A stretch of 64,000 nt of DNA from CBFDBF01 sp050287965 (GTDB lineage: Bacteria; Pseudomonadota; Gammaproteobacteria; Chromatiales; Chromatiaceae). Under the pieces are notes generated by a model. The model had not been told where the DNA came from and searched no databases. It was given only the letters and a program-made list of their open reading frames with translations. Where the stretch lies: contig JBNKCX010000005.1 in NCBI GenBank assembly GCA_050287965.1, forward strand, positions 36,637 to 100,636, given 5' to 3'. Position 1 is the first letter of the stretch. Every line of letters begins with the position of its first letter. This document shows positions 26,778-35,057 of this stretch, piece after piece. The position numbers and the translations under genes were made by a program.

Positions 26778-26790
26778 GCTGGAGCAGAGC

Positions 26791-28338
26791 ATGAACAAAG
26801 ATAAATTGATTATTTTCGATACCACTCTCCGCGACGGAGAGCAGAGTCCCGGCGCCTCCATGACCAAGGAGGAAAAGATCCGTATCGCCAAGGCGTTGGA
26901 AAAGATGCGGGTGGATGTGATCGAGGCCGGATTTCCCATAGCGAGCCCCGGCGATTTCGAGTCCGTGCAGGCAGTGGCCAATACCATCAAAGAGAGTACC
27001 GTCTGCGGTCTTGCGCGGGCCCTGGATAAGGATATTGATCGGGCGGGAGAGGCGCTGAAGGGGGCGGCGTCAGGCCGCATTCATACCTTTATCGCCACCT
27101 CGCCGCTGCACATGGAGCATAAGCTCCGGATGACCCCGGATCAGGTGGTGGAGCAGGCGGTGCATGCGGTGAAGCGCGCTCTGAAATATACCGATAACGT
27201 GGAGTTTTCGGCCGAGGATGCGGGTCGGTCAGAGATCGATTTTCTCTGCCGCATTGTGGAGGCTGCGATCGATGCGGGAGCCACCACCATCAATATCCCG
27301 GATACGGTGGGATATAACGTTCCGCACCAGTTCGGGGAGACCCTGCGCACACTTATTGAACGGGTACCCAACTCGGATAAGGCGGTGTTCTCGGTTCACT
27401 GCCACAACGACCTGGGGCTTGCCACCGCGAACTCCCTTTCCGCGGTGCTGAACGGCGCCCGGCAGGTGGAGTGCACCATCAACGGTCTTGGGGAACGGGC
27501 GGGTAACGCCTCTCTGGAAGAGGTGGTGATGACGGTTCGTACCCGTAGCGACGTCTTCAGCTGTGATACCGGTCTGGACACTACCCAGATCGTTAACTGT
27601 TCCCGTCTGGTGTCAAACATCACCGGGTTTCCGGTACAGCCGAACAAGGCGGTGGTTGGTGCCAACGCCTTCGCGCATGAATCAGGCATCCATCAGGATG
27701 GCGTGCTCAAGAGCCGCGAGACCTACGAGATCATGCGGGCGCAGGATGTGGGGTGGACCCAGAACCGTATGGTTCTCGGCAAGCACTCGGGGCGTAACGC
27801 CTTCCGCGCCCGGCTGGATGAAATCGGAATCAGTTTTGAATCCGAGGAGGAGCTGAACGACGCCTTCAGCCGCTTCAAGGACCTGGCCGACAAGAAGCAC
27901 GAGATCTTCGATGAGGACCTCCAGGCATTGGCCACCGACGTGGGAATCAGCGCGGAGAACGAGCGCGTGAAGCTGGTGTCACTCCGTGTCTGTTCCGAGA
28001 CCGGGGAGACGCCGAAAGCGGATCTCGTTCTGGTGGTGGATGGCGCGGAGGAAGCGGCAACCGCCATGGGCAGCGGGCCGGTGGATGCGGCATTCAAGGC
28101 CATCGAGACCATCGTCGACAGCGGCACCGAGCTGCAGCTCTATTCGGTGAATGCCATAACCAGCGGCACCGACGCCCAGGGCGAGGTGACGGTACGGCTG
28201 GAGAGGGGCGGGAGGATTGTCAACGGCCAGGGTGCGGACACCGATATCGTCATTGCCTCCGCTAAGGCCTATATCAATGCCTGCAACAAGATCCTGCATC
28301 CGCCGAAAAAGGCTCACCCGCAGAAGGGCGATGTCTAA
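26791..28338 (+). CDS. leuA: 2-isopropylmalate synthase
   Basis: First committed step of leucine synthesis: acetyl-CoA plus 2-ketoisovalerate to 2-isopropylmalate, inhibited by leucine. 515 residues: TIM-barrel catalytic domain with DTTLRDGEQSPGASM (10-24), the metal-ligand motif VHCHNDLGLATAN (around 202-214), GERAGNASLEE, and the C-terminal LeuA allosteric domain from about 385. ATG 26791 with GGAG (26781-26784) is chosen over upstream TTG 26773 and ATG 26776. leuB, leuC and leuD are not in this window. Confidence 0.97.
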   Translation: MNKDKLIIFDTTLRDGEQSPGASMTKEEKIRIAKALEKMRVDVIEAGFPIASPGDFESVQAVANTIKESTVCGLARALDKDIDRAGEALKGAASGRIHTFIATSPLHMEHKLRMTPDQVVEQAVHAVKRALKYTDNVEFSAEDAGRSEIDFLCRIVEAAIDAGATTINIPDTVGYNVPHQFGETLRTLIERVPNSDKAVFSVHCHNDLGLATANSLSAVLNGARQVECTINGLGERAGNASLEEVVMTVRTRSDVFSCDTGLDTTQIVNCSRLVSNITGFPVQPNKAVVGANAFAHESGIHQDGVLKSRETYEIMRAQDVGWTQNRMVLGKHSGRNAFRARLDEIGISFESEEELNDAFSRFKDLADKKHEIFDEDLQALATDVGISAENERVKLVSLRVCSETGETPKADLVLVVDGAEEAATAMGSGPVDAAFKAIETIVDSGTELQLYSVNAITSGTDAQGEVTVRLERGGRIVNGQGADTDIVIASAKAYINACNKILHPPKKAHPQKGDV

Positions 28339-28366
28339 AACAGGGCCTAGGGCCTGGGTACCAGGA

Positions 28367-28425
28367 CCCGGGATCGGGGTGTTTTACCTCGATCCCGGGT
28401 GCGGAAGCCGGGTTCCGTTTTTTTT
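28367..28425 (+). terminator. Tandem hairpins with T-run after leuA
   Basis: A 14-base stem (28367-28380 with 28386-28399, one G-A mismatch, loop GTTTT) is followed by a short stem CGGAA (28402-28406) with TTCCG (28413-28417) and eight T (28418-28425). The T-run ends nine bases before the next gene. Confidence 0.8.
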
Positions 28426-28433
28426 ATGAGTTC

Positions 28434-29252
28434 ATGATGGACGAAAGCCTTAGACGACAGTATCTGGAAGCCATGGGCGTAGAACTGTGGGCCTTAAGGT
28501 CTACAGCGGAGCCCGTTGCCGAGGAATCGGTTCCGGAGGTTGAGTCTTCTGAATTCCAACCCGCTGAGCGGCGGTCGGTCGAGGCGCCTATTCCACCGTG
28601 GCAGGAGGAGATTCCACCGCCGGTGGAGGAATATGCCCCCACTACGGCTCCCCCCCGGGAAGCGACGACCATATCCCGCGCCGATGTGGCCGGTCTGGAT
28701 TGGCAAGGGATCGCGGCCAGGGTGGCCGGGTGCCGCTCCTGTGCTTTGCATGAAACCCGGACCCAGGCGGTGTTTGGCGTGGGCAACAGGGATGCCGGCC
28801 TGATGGTGATCGGTGAGGCGCCGGGCGCGGATGAGGACCGCCAGGGGGAGCCGTTCGTGGGCCGCGCCGGGCAGCTGCTGAATGCCATGCTGCAGGCCAT
28901 CGGACTGCAGCGGCAGGAGGTCTTTATCGCCAACATCCTCAAGTGCCGCCCCCCGGGTAATCGCGATCCCCGCCCCGAGGAGGCGTTGCAGTGCGAGCCC
29001 TTTCTGTTGCGCCAGATCGAACTGGTCAATCCTGATGTGATCCTGGCGGTCGGTCGTATCGCCGCACAGAATCTTCTGCACTCCACCGAGACCGTCGGTC
29101 GGCTGCGAAACCGGGATCACCGTTTCGGTGAAAAAGGCATACCGGTGGTGGTTACCTATCATCCGGCCTACCTGTTGCGTTCGCCTGATCAGAAGGCCAA
29201 GGCCTGGCAGGATCTCCAGGCCGCGGTCAGAGTACTGAAAGGTAATTGCTGA
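28434..29252 (+). CDS. Uracil-DNA glycosylase, family 4 (iron-sulfur)
   Basis: DNA repair enzyme that removes uracil; family 4 enzymes hold a [4Fe-4S] cluster. The 272-residue protein has the four ligand cysteines C100, C103, C171 and C187, the active-site motif GEAPGADED (127-135) and the HPAYLLR motif (243-249). The first about 80 residues are a low-complexity, Pro/Glu-rich linker, as found in longer proteobacterial members, which may act as a tether. ATG 28434 or 28437 can start it; both lie close behind the leuA terminator, and no strong ribosome site is seen. Confidence 0.92.
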   Translation: MMDESLRRQYLEAMGVELWALRSTAEPVAEESVPEVESSEFQPAERRSVEAPIPPWQEEIPPPVEEYAPTTAPPREATTISRADVAGLDWQGIAARVAGCRSCALHETRTQAVFGVGNRDAGLMVIGEAPGADEDRQGEPFVGRAGQLLNAMLQAIGLQRQEVFIANILKCRPPGNRDPRPEEALQCEPFLLRQIELVNPDVILAVGRIAAQNLLHSTETVGRLRNRDHRFGEKGIPVVVTYHPAYLLRSPDQKAKAWQDLQAAVRVLKGNC

Positions 29253-29300
29253 GATTCGCGGCTTAATACGGTGCGGCGTATTTTTAGAAATCTTGAAATT

Positions 29301-29399
29301 AATGCGGAGTACGCAAAGGCGCTGAGTCGCAGAGAGGTTCAATGTCGGTATCTGCGTCAATAGTACTTTGCGCCTCCGCGTCTGGGCGTTCTTCGCGTT
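29301..29399. repeat. Hairpin repeat element, copy D
   Basis: Left arm units are at 29301-29309, 29310-29318, 29319-29326 and 29327-29334; right arm units are at 29366-29373, 29374-29381, 29382-29390 and 29391-29399. The loop has 31 bases. It lies 40 bases before the rimI ATG and could influence its mRNA. Confidence 0.83.
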
Positions 29400-29439
29400 T
29401 AATCTCGGTATCTTAGGCGGCGAGGGACTCTGAATTTTT

Positions 29440-29910
29440 ATGAGCGCTATCCTTAAGGATCCTCTGCTGCAGATACGTCCCATGACCGAGGACGATATCG
29501 GGCCGGTGATGGAGCTGGAACAGAGGGCCTATCCCTTTCCCTGGAGCGAAGGTAATTTCCGCGACTGTCTGCGTGTGGGCTACCACGCCCGGGTCTATAC
29601 CCTGGATACCCGGATCATCGGCTACGGCGTCATGTCGGTTTCTGTCGGCGAGGCGCAGATCCTCAATCTCTGTATCGATCCGGAACTGCAGGGCCAGGGT
29701 CTGGGACGCAGGCTGTTGCAACGGTTGCTCAACGAGGCGACAAGCCACAATGCGGATACCGTCTTCCTGGAGGTGCGCACCTCCAACCATGCCGCCGCGG
29801 CCCTTTACGAAAGCGCCGGCTTTAATCAGATCGGAACCCGGCGCGGCTACTATCCGGCGGAAGACGGCCGGGAGGATGCGTTGATCCTGGGGCTTTCTCT
29901 CCAGAATTAG
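29440..29910 (+). CDS. rimI: Ribosomal protein S18 alanine N-acetyltransferase RimI
   Basis: GNAT enzyme that acetylates the N-terminal alanine of ribosomal protein S18. The 156-residue protein carries the acetyl-CoA loop motif Q/R-x2-G-x-G/A as QGQGLGRRLL (about 87-96), the preceding strand ILNLCIDPELQ, and the C-terminal FLEVRTSNHAAAALYESAGF motif. The N terminus with RPMTEDDIGPVMELEQRAYPFPWSEGNF is typical of RimI. In many gammaproteobacteria it is near tsaB or holD; here it is next to a uracil-DNA glycosylase. Confidence 0.92.
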   Translation: MSAILKDPLLQIRPMTEDDIGPVMELEQRAYPFPWSEGNFRDCLRVGYHARVYTLDTRIIGYGVMSVSVGEAQILNLCIDPELQGQGLGRRLLQRLLNEATSHNADTVFLEVRTSNHAAAALYESAGFNQIGTRRGYYPAEDGREDALILGLSLQN

Positions 29911-29955
29911 GGTGGTGTAGGGCCTATTCCGTGTCTTTGCCGGGGACCGAAATTT

Positions 29956-30220
29956 AACGCGGAGTTCGCCAAGACGCGAAGGCGCAAAGAACTCTATATT
30001 CAGAAAAATGCTGGTCTTTTTGCGCTTAATACAGGTGTTTCTTGCTAGCAACCTGTATTGATTGCAGGAAGTCTCCGCAAACGAATATCGGTCTGGGTGT
30101 TGAGCGGGCTCTGCACGCCGGAATATCAGGGGTTCTTTTGGGCATCGCCGTCCACGGCCGCAATTCGATTGAGTAGAATTTAATTCCTTTGCGTCTCTGT
30201 GCTTCGGCGTTCTTTGCGTT
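29956..30220. repeat. Hairpin repeat element, copy E, with a 197-base insert
   Basis: Left arm units are at 29956-29964, 29965-29973, 29974-29981 and 29982-29989; right arm units are at 30187-30194, 30195-30202, 30203-30211 and 30212-30220. The 197 bases between the arms show no gene. The element makes up most of the 440-base gap between rimI and prfC; the remainder (30221-30350) holds only a likely -10 box TATAAT at 30314-30319 for prfC. Confidence 0.8.
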
Positions 30221-30313
30221 TAATCTCCTTATTTATCAGGGATAGGGGATTCCGGATATTTCCGGGTTCCGGGACTGATATGGGCGGAGCCCCCACCCTA
30301 CGTACTATTCCTG

Positions 30314-30319
30314 TATAAT
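30314..30319 (+). promoter_or_regulatory. Possible -10 box of prfC
   Basis: A perfect TATAAT lies 31 bases before the prfC ATG; a matching -35 is not evident. Confidence 0.35.
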
Positions 30320-30350
30320 CGGCCCCTTTTTACGATCATCTGTACTCCCG

Positions 30351-31931
30351 ATGTCTGAACTGCTTAAACAAATGAAACGCCGGCGGACCTTCGCCATCAT
30401 CTCCCATCCGGACGCCGGTAAGACCACCCTCACGGAAAAGCTGTTGCTTTACGGCGGCGCCATCCAGATGGCCGGGACCGTGAAGGGCCGCAAGGCGGCC
30501 AGGCACGCCACCTCCGACTGGATGGAGCTGGAGAAGCAGCGCGGTATTTCGGTCACCTCTTCGGTGATGCAGTTTCCCTATGGTGACGAGATCGTCAATC
30601 TGCTCGACACGCCGGGTCATGAGGACTTCTCCGAGGACACCTACCGTACCCTGACGGCGGTGGATTCGGCCCTGATGGTGATCGACGTGGCCAAGGGTGT
30701 GGAGGCACGTACCATCAAGCTGATGGAGGTCTGCCGGCTGCGGGATACACCTATTCTAACTTTCATCAACAAGCTGGACCGAGAAGGCAAGGACCCGATG
30801 GAGCTGATCGATGAGGTGGAGTCGGTGCTGCAGATCAAATGCGCGCCGGTGACCTGGCCCATCGGTATGGGCAAGCGGTTCAAGGGTGTATTCGACCTGC
30901 GTACCGAAACGACCCATCTTTTCTCCGCCACTCACGGCGGCAAGATCCAGGCGGGAGAGGTGATCAAGGGACTGGATAATCCTCGTCTCGACGAACTGGT
31001 GGGTGACCAGGCGCGGGAGTTGCGGGAGGAGATCGAACTGGTGCGGGGCGCCAGCCACGAACTGGATCTGGACGCCTATACCAAGGGGGAACTGACGCCG
31101 GTCCTCTTCGGGTCCGCAATCAACAATTTCGGGGTAAAGGAGTTGCTGGATGCATTCGTCCAGTATGCGCCGCACCCCCGTGCGCGGGAGACCCAGCAGC
31201 GGCTGGTGGAGCCGTCGGAGGAGAGGTTCACCGGCTTTGTTTTCAAGATCCAGGCCAATATGGACCCGGCTCATCGCGACCGTGTGGCCTTTCTGCGGGT
31301 CTGTTCCGGGAGTTACCGGAAGGGTATGAAGATGCACCATGTGCGTATCGGCAAAACCGTTCAGGTGAGCAACGCCATCACCTTCCAGGCCGATGAGCGG
31401 CGTCATGTGGAAGAGGCATGGCCGGGGGATATCATCGGTCTGCATAATCACGGAACCATCCAGATCGGTGATACCTTCACCGAAGGCGAGGATCTGAAGT
31501 ATGAAGGGATTCCCTACTTCGCCCCGGAACTGTTCCGGCGGGTGGTGCTCAAAGATCCGTTGCGTATGAAGGCGTTGCAGAAGGGGGTATTGCAGCTCTG
31601 CGAAGAGGGGGCGACCCAGGTATTTCGCCCGTTCAAGAACAACGACCTGATTCTGGGAGCCGTCGGTGTTCTGCAGTTCGACGTGGCGGCCCATAGATTG
31701 AAGGATGAATACGGCGTCGAAGCGGTGGTGGAGCCGGTGAGTGTGGCCACCGCCCGTTGGGTGACTTGTGACGATCCCAAGGAGCTGGAGCGTTTCCGTA
31801 CCAAGGCCCATGAGAACCTGGCGGAAGACGGGGATGGACAGTTGGTCTATCTTGCGCCCACCCGCGTTAATCTCGATCTTACCCAGGAGCGCTGGCCGGA
31901 CGTGAGTTTTTCCGCCACGCGGGAGCTGTAA
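30351..31931 (+). CDS. prfC: Peptide chain release factor 3
   Basis: Ribosomal GTPase that ejects RF1/RF2 after peptide release. The 526-residue protein contains G1 SHPDAGKTT (about 18-26), switch and G3 DTPGHEDF, G4 NKLDRE, and the EF-Tu-like domain II followed by the RF3-specific domain III. Length is close to E. coli RF3 (529). It is a single gene ahead of a short orphan gene; a weak hairpin with four T follows the stop. Confidence 0.97.
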   Translation: MSELLKQMKRRRTFAIISHPDAGKTTLTEKLLLYGGAIQMAGTVKGRKAARHATSDWMELEKQRGISVTSSVMQFPYGDEIVNLLDTPGHEDFSEDTYRTLTAVDSALMVIDVAKGVEARTIKLMEVCRLRDTPILTFINKLDREGKDPMELIDEVESVLQIKCAPVTWPIGMGKRFKGVFDLRTETTHLFSATHGGKIQAGEVIKGLDNPRLDELVGDQARELREEIELVRGASHELDLDAYTKGELTPVLFGSAINNFGVKELLDAFVQYAPHPRARETQQRLVEPSEERFTGFVFKIQANMDPAHRDRVAFLRVCSGSYRKGMKMHHVRIGKTVQVSNAITFQADERRHVEEAWPGDIIGLHNHGTIQIGDTFTEGEDLKYEGIPYFAPELFRRVVLKDPLRMKALQKGVLQLCEEGATQVFRPFKNNDLILGAVGVLQFDVAAHRLKDEYGVEAVVEPVSVATARWVTCDDPKELERFRTKAHENLAEDGDGQLVYLAPTRVNLDLTQERWPDVSFSATREL

Positions 31932-31956
31932 CCCCGCATCCTTGCAAAGGGGTTTT
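31930..31956 (+). terminator. Weak terminator-like hairpin after prfC
   Basis: AACCCC (31930-31935) pairs with GGGGTT (31949-31954) around a 13-base loop; four T (31953-31956) close it, and the first two of these also belong to the stem. Confidence 0.4.
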
Positions 31957-32013
31957 CCGCTTCCATAATTGAAGAAACCTTTCGTTTCGCGCAACAGATA
32001 GGCCGGAGGCCTC

Positions 32014-32220
32014 ATGTTTCTTAAAGAGAAAAAAAGCGGCCGCATGGTCGAGGTTCTGGGTCTTGACGACCTGTTCAACCCCAATCACGCTGAACTGGTG
32101 GGGCGTTTCCATGCGGGGGAGGAGTTGCAGGATCCGGAGCGATTCAGCAAGCAGGGGCTGGAGTTTCCTTCCGGCGAGCCGCTGCCACGCTGCTGGACTG
32201 ATAGCTATTATCGTGATTAG
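32014..32220 (+). CDS. Small conserved hypothetical protein (68 aa)
   Basis: Acidic, soluble protein of 68 residues. It opens with a Lys-rich MFLKEKKSGRMVEV strand-like stretch and continues with LDDLFNPNHAELVGRFHAGEE and the end SGEPLPRCWTDSYYRD. I recall similarly patterned small proteins from sulfur-oxidising gammaproteobacteria, sometimes labelled 'acetyltransferase', but no acetyltransferase motif is present. A GGAGG site lies eight bases before the ATG (in ggccggaggcctc), which supports translation. Function unknown. Confidence 0.7.
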   Translation: MFLKEKKSGRMVEVLGLDDLFNPNHAELVGRFHAGEELQDPERFSKQGLEFPSGEPLPRCWTDSYYRD

Positions 32221-32496
32221 CCGCAGGGAACATGGATCGTTTCCAAACGGAATACTCCCTAGTTCAATCTGGACCTCTGCGCCCCCCGGGGTTTTTCGGA
32301 GACCTGGAAAGGTGTGATCGCCGTAATATTGCCGGCGCATAGGGTGTTCCACCGTTGTCCGCATCGCCGGGAGAGAGAATTCCTTTTATTCCCAATGGGT
32401 TAGGAATTCCGTTCCCGGGTTTTTGTCTCATGAATCCCGGTTGTCCGCCGCTATAGAGAGTAACCCCTTGCATTCTGTTTTCCGAGGGTGAGGTTT

Positions 32497-33582
32497 ATGA
32501 AGATTGCGGACTCCACTATACAAATGGCCGGCAGCAGGGTGGCGGAAGAGCGTCACCAGCGCCGGGAGTCCCTGACCCTATGGCGGGATGGAGAGCCGTC
32601 GCGAACCACAGAGGCGGTCGGCGGACCCCGAAATGCCGAAGCCGCCGCGTTATCCCTGCAGGGCCAATCCGTGCACGTGAACATTTCTCACCGGGCCCGC
32701 GGGTTGCAGCCCGCCAAGGCGGTGGTGGTTGCGGACTCAGGAAAAGAGCAGACACCCACGGAGAGACTGGAGTTCTCCCTGCTCAAGCTGCTGGTGGAGC
32801 GGATGACCGGCAAGGAGATCAGACTGGTTCGCCCGTGTGACCTGGAAGCCGGGGAAGGGCGATGCCATGCGGATCCCGAGGCACCGCAGGCGGCTCCGCC
32901 GGCGGAGCAGCGGGAAGGGTGGGGCATGGTCTATGACTACTATGAGTCGCACCAGGAGTTGGAATCCACCAGTTTCTCCGCCACCGGTATGGTGCATACC
33001 GCGGACGGACGGGAGATCGAGATCGCGCTGGAGCTACACATGAGCCGGGAATTCTTCTCTGAACAGCATATCAATATCCGCGCCGGGGACGCCCTGAAGG
33101 ATCCTCTGGTGATCAATTTCGACGGTAGCGCGGCGCAGTTGACCCAGCGTGAATTCAGTTTTGATATCGATGCCGACGGAAGAAGCGAACAGATCGCTTT
33201 CCTGCAACCGGGCAGCGGCTTTCTCGCGCTGGACAGAAACAATGACGGTGAGATCAATGACGGCGGCGAACTCTTCGGTCCACGAAGCGGCAACGGCTTT
33301 GACGAACTGGCCGGCTACGATCTGGATAACAACCAATGGATCGATGAGAATGACGCCATCTACGATCGACTGAGAATCTGGTCAAAAGATTCGGAGGGCA
33401 ATGATCGGTTGGTGGGCTTGGGCGAAGCGGGTGTCGGCGCCATCTATCTGGGACGCATTGAGACGCCGTTTCTGGTGAAGGACAGTACCAATGAGACCCT
33501 GGGAGCGGTCCAGGAAAGCGGGATATTTCTGGAAGAAGGGGGTGGTGTGGGAACCATCCAGCGGCTGGATCTGGTGGTATAG
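32497..33582 (+). CDS. Hypothetical protein with calcium-binding, EF-hand-like repeats
   Basis: 361 residues, no signal peptide. The N-terminal 170 residues are charged and likely disordered in part. From about 205 the sequence turns beta-rich, with DIDADGRSEQIAFLQPGSGFLALDRNNDGEINDGGELFG and DLDNNQWIDENDAIYDRL; D-x-(N/D)-x-(D/N)-G loops typical of dockerin/EF-hand calcium binding occur twice (about 247-258 and 275-286). I know the same C-terminal pattern from proteins of unknown role in other gammaproteobacteria. ATG 32497 is preferred because GAGG (32490-32493) lies just upstream. It is a lone gene ending in a strong terminator. Confidence 0.75.
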   Translation: MKIADSTIQMAGSRVAEERHQRRESLTLWRDGEPSRTTEAVGGPRNAEAAALSLQGQSVHVNISHRARGLQPAKAVVVADSGKEQTPTERLEFSLLKLLVERMTGKEIRLVRPCDLEAGEGRCHADPEAPQAAPPAEQREGWGMVYDYYESHQELESTSFSATGMVHTADGREIEIALELHMSREFFSEQHINIRAGDALKDPLVINFDGSAAQLTQREFSFDIDADGRSEQIAFLQPGSGFLALDRNNDGEINDGGELFGPRSGNGFDELAGYDLDNNQWIDENDAIYDRLRIWSKDSEGNDRLVGLGEAGVGAIYLGRIETPFLVKDSTNETLGAVQESGIFLEEGGGVGTIQRLDLVV

Positions 33583-33592
33583 CCGCAAGATC

Positions 33593-33660
33593 GCCCGGTA
33601 ATGAGCCGGGCGGAAGTACGGGGGCGAAGGGGCCATTACTCCTTCGCCCCTTTTTGTTTT
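33593..33660 (+). terminator. Double-hairpin terminator
   Basis: GCCCGG (33593-33598) with CCGGGC (33606-33611), then a perfect 10-base stem 33621-33630 with 33641-33650 followed by TTTTTGTTTT. Confidence 0.93.
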
Positions 33661-33771
33661 GTGCATCTATTCCCCGATCCGGATAGAATCATATTGCATC
33701 ATATTAAAAATAAACCTAACGTGGTGTAAGGCTTCAGGCCATTCACCACCGTATTGAAGGGGATCAATACC

Positions 33772-34575
33772 ATGATGGAAACAGTAGGTCTGATCACGGA
33801 TATCGGGGGGCTGTTTGTCTTTATTGCGCTTCTGGTACTGGTGGTGATGCGCTGGAATCTTCCCGGCAGGGTATGGCTTCTGGCATTTCTGGCAAGCGGG
33901 ATATTCGCCTTTTTTGTCTGGGGGCTATCATCCTTTCTTCAGATCCTGGGTGTCTTTATCGAAGGAGCATGGTTTTGGGATGGTGTTGAACCCTTGGCCT
34001 ACTTCGTTCAGTTCGCAGGTTTCTGTGCGCTGATCCCGTTTATCCTGATGATGACCGGGACAGTCATGGCTGAATCGGCAGTGCCCGATGTCGGGCATTC
34101 GCTGAATAGTACCGGAACGGGGGATACTTCTGATCCCTTTTATGGTGTCCGCGGCTGGTTGAAGTTCTTTGTTATCGTGAACATATATGTCGCCCCGGTC
34201 CTGTTTGTCCTGATACAGATCGTCGGATTCATTGCCATCTCCATGATCGCCGGACGTTATCCCGGGATGGTGCTGGTGGGGCTGATTGAGGCGGCCGTGG
34301 GCGCCTTCTTTATGGTCAAGTGGATCATGATTGCGCGCCGTCTGCGCGACATCGTGCCGGGGGTCGTGCAGGAGGCAAAGACGTGGTTGAAGATCGCATT
34401 GGCGTGGAACCTTCTGAGTATTCCGCTGGTTTTTCTCTCCGGTATGCGTGCGGATGACCTGGCGTTCGGGGTCGTCAGGACAGTGGTCGTCAGCGTTATT
34501 TCCTTTGCGATCTGGTACTCCTACTTCAATGTGTCAAAGCGTGTGAAGGCGACTTATCCCGACTGGAACGCATAA
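33772..34575 (+). CDS. DUF2569-like multi-spanning membrane protein
   Basis: 267 residues with about seven hydrophobic helices: three in the first 115 residues, then, after a polar loop (GHSLNSTGTGDTSDPFYGV), four more. The second half has the features of DUF2569 proteins: a GVRGWLKFF opening, a helix-rich core and the ending IWYSYFNVSKRVKATYP. The first half is an extra membrane region. ATG 33772 is chosen over TTG 33754, with AAGGGG ten bases upstream. Function unknown. The next gene follows 21 bases later and may be cotranscribed. Confidence 0.75.
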   Translation: MMETVGLITDIGGLFVFIALLVLVVMRWNLPGRVWLLAFLASGIFAFFVWGLSSFLQILGVFIEGAWFWDGVEPLAYFVQFAGFCALIPFILMMTGTVMAESAVPDVGHSLNSTGTGDTSDPFYGVRGWLKFFVIVNIYVAPVLFVLIQIVGFIAISMIAGRYPGMVLVGLIEAAVGAFFMVKWIMIARRLRDIVPGVVQEAKTWLKIALAWNLLSIPLVFLSGMRADDLAFGVVRTVVVSVISFAIWYSYFNVSKRVKATYPDWNA

Positions 34576-34596
34576 AACGGATCCCGAACCTGGGAA

Positions 34597-35040
34597 ATGC
34601 ATATGTGTAAACACAGACGCTCGCAACTTCTGTTTTTCTCTATGTTTCTGGTTATTTCAGGTTCCGCGCTGTCCGAGATATTCCGCTGGACGGATGAGAA
34701 CGGGAAAGTGCATTTCTCCGATAAACCCTCAGCCGAGCATTCTTCCGAAACGGTGGAGCTTCACGTAAACACCTATGAACATGTTAGTTACGATAAATCG
34801 GATATCGATGTTGGGAAGAAGGTTGTCATGTACTCGGCGAGCTGGTGCGGGGTTTGTAAAAAAGCACGAAGCTACTTCAAAGAGAAAGGTATCGGGTTTA
34901 CCGAGTACGATATTGAAAAATCGGAAAAGGGGAGAAGAGATTACAAGAAATTGGAGGCCGAAGGCGTACCCGTGATTCTGGTCGGAAAGAAGCGGATGAA
35001 CGGCTTCACCATAGAAGGTTTCGAAATGCTTTACCGCTAA
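34597..35040 (+). CDS. Exported DUF4124-glutaredoxin fusion protein
   Basis: 147 residues with a signal peptide (about 1-26, hydrophobic LLFFSMFLVISGSALS). Then comes a DUF4124 segment, IFRWTDENGKVHFSDKP (28-44), and a glutaredoxin-like domain from about 73 with the redox motif C-G-V-C (in SASWCGVCKKAR, about 85-96), VPVILVGKKRMNGF as the cis-Pro loop, and GFEMLY at the end. Such fusions are known in gammaproteobacteria; the protein would act on thiols in the periplasm. No partner is encoded next to it. Confidence 0.85.
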   Translation: MHMCKHRRSQLLFFSMFLVISGSALSEIFRWTDENGKVHFSDKPSAEHSSETVELHVNTYEHVSYDKSDIDVGKKVVMYSASWCGVCKKARSYFKEKGIGFTEYDIEKSEKGRRDYKKLEAEGVPVILVGKKRMNGFTIEGFEMLYR

Positions 35041-35057
35041 GGGGCGGTACCCGGCGG

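Noticed and set aside
33754..33771. TTG start for the DUF2569-like protein
   Set aside because: The AAGGGG ribosome site lies inside this extension and serves ATG 33772.
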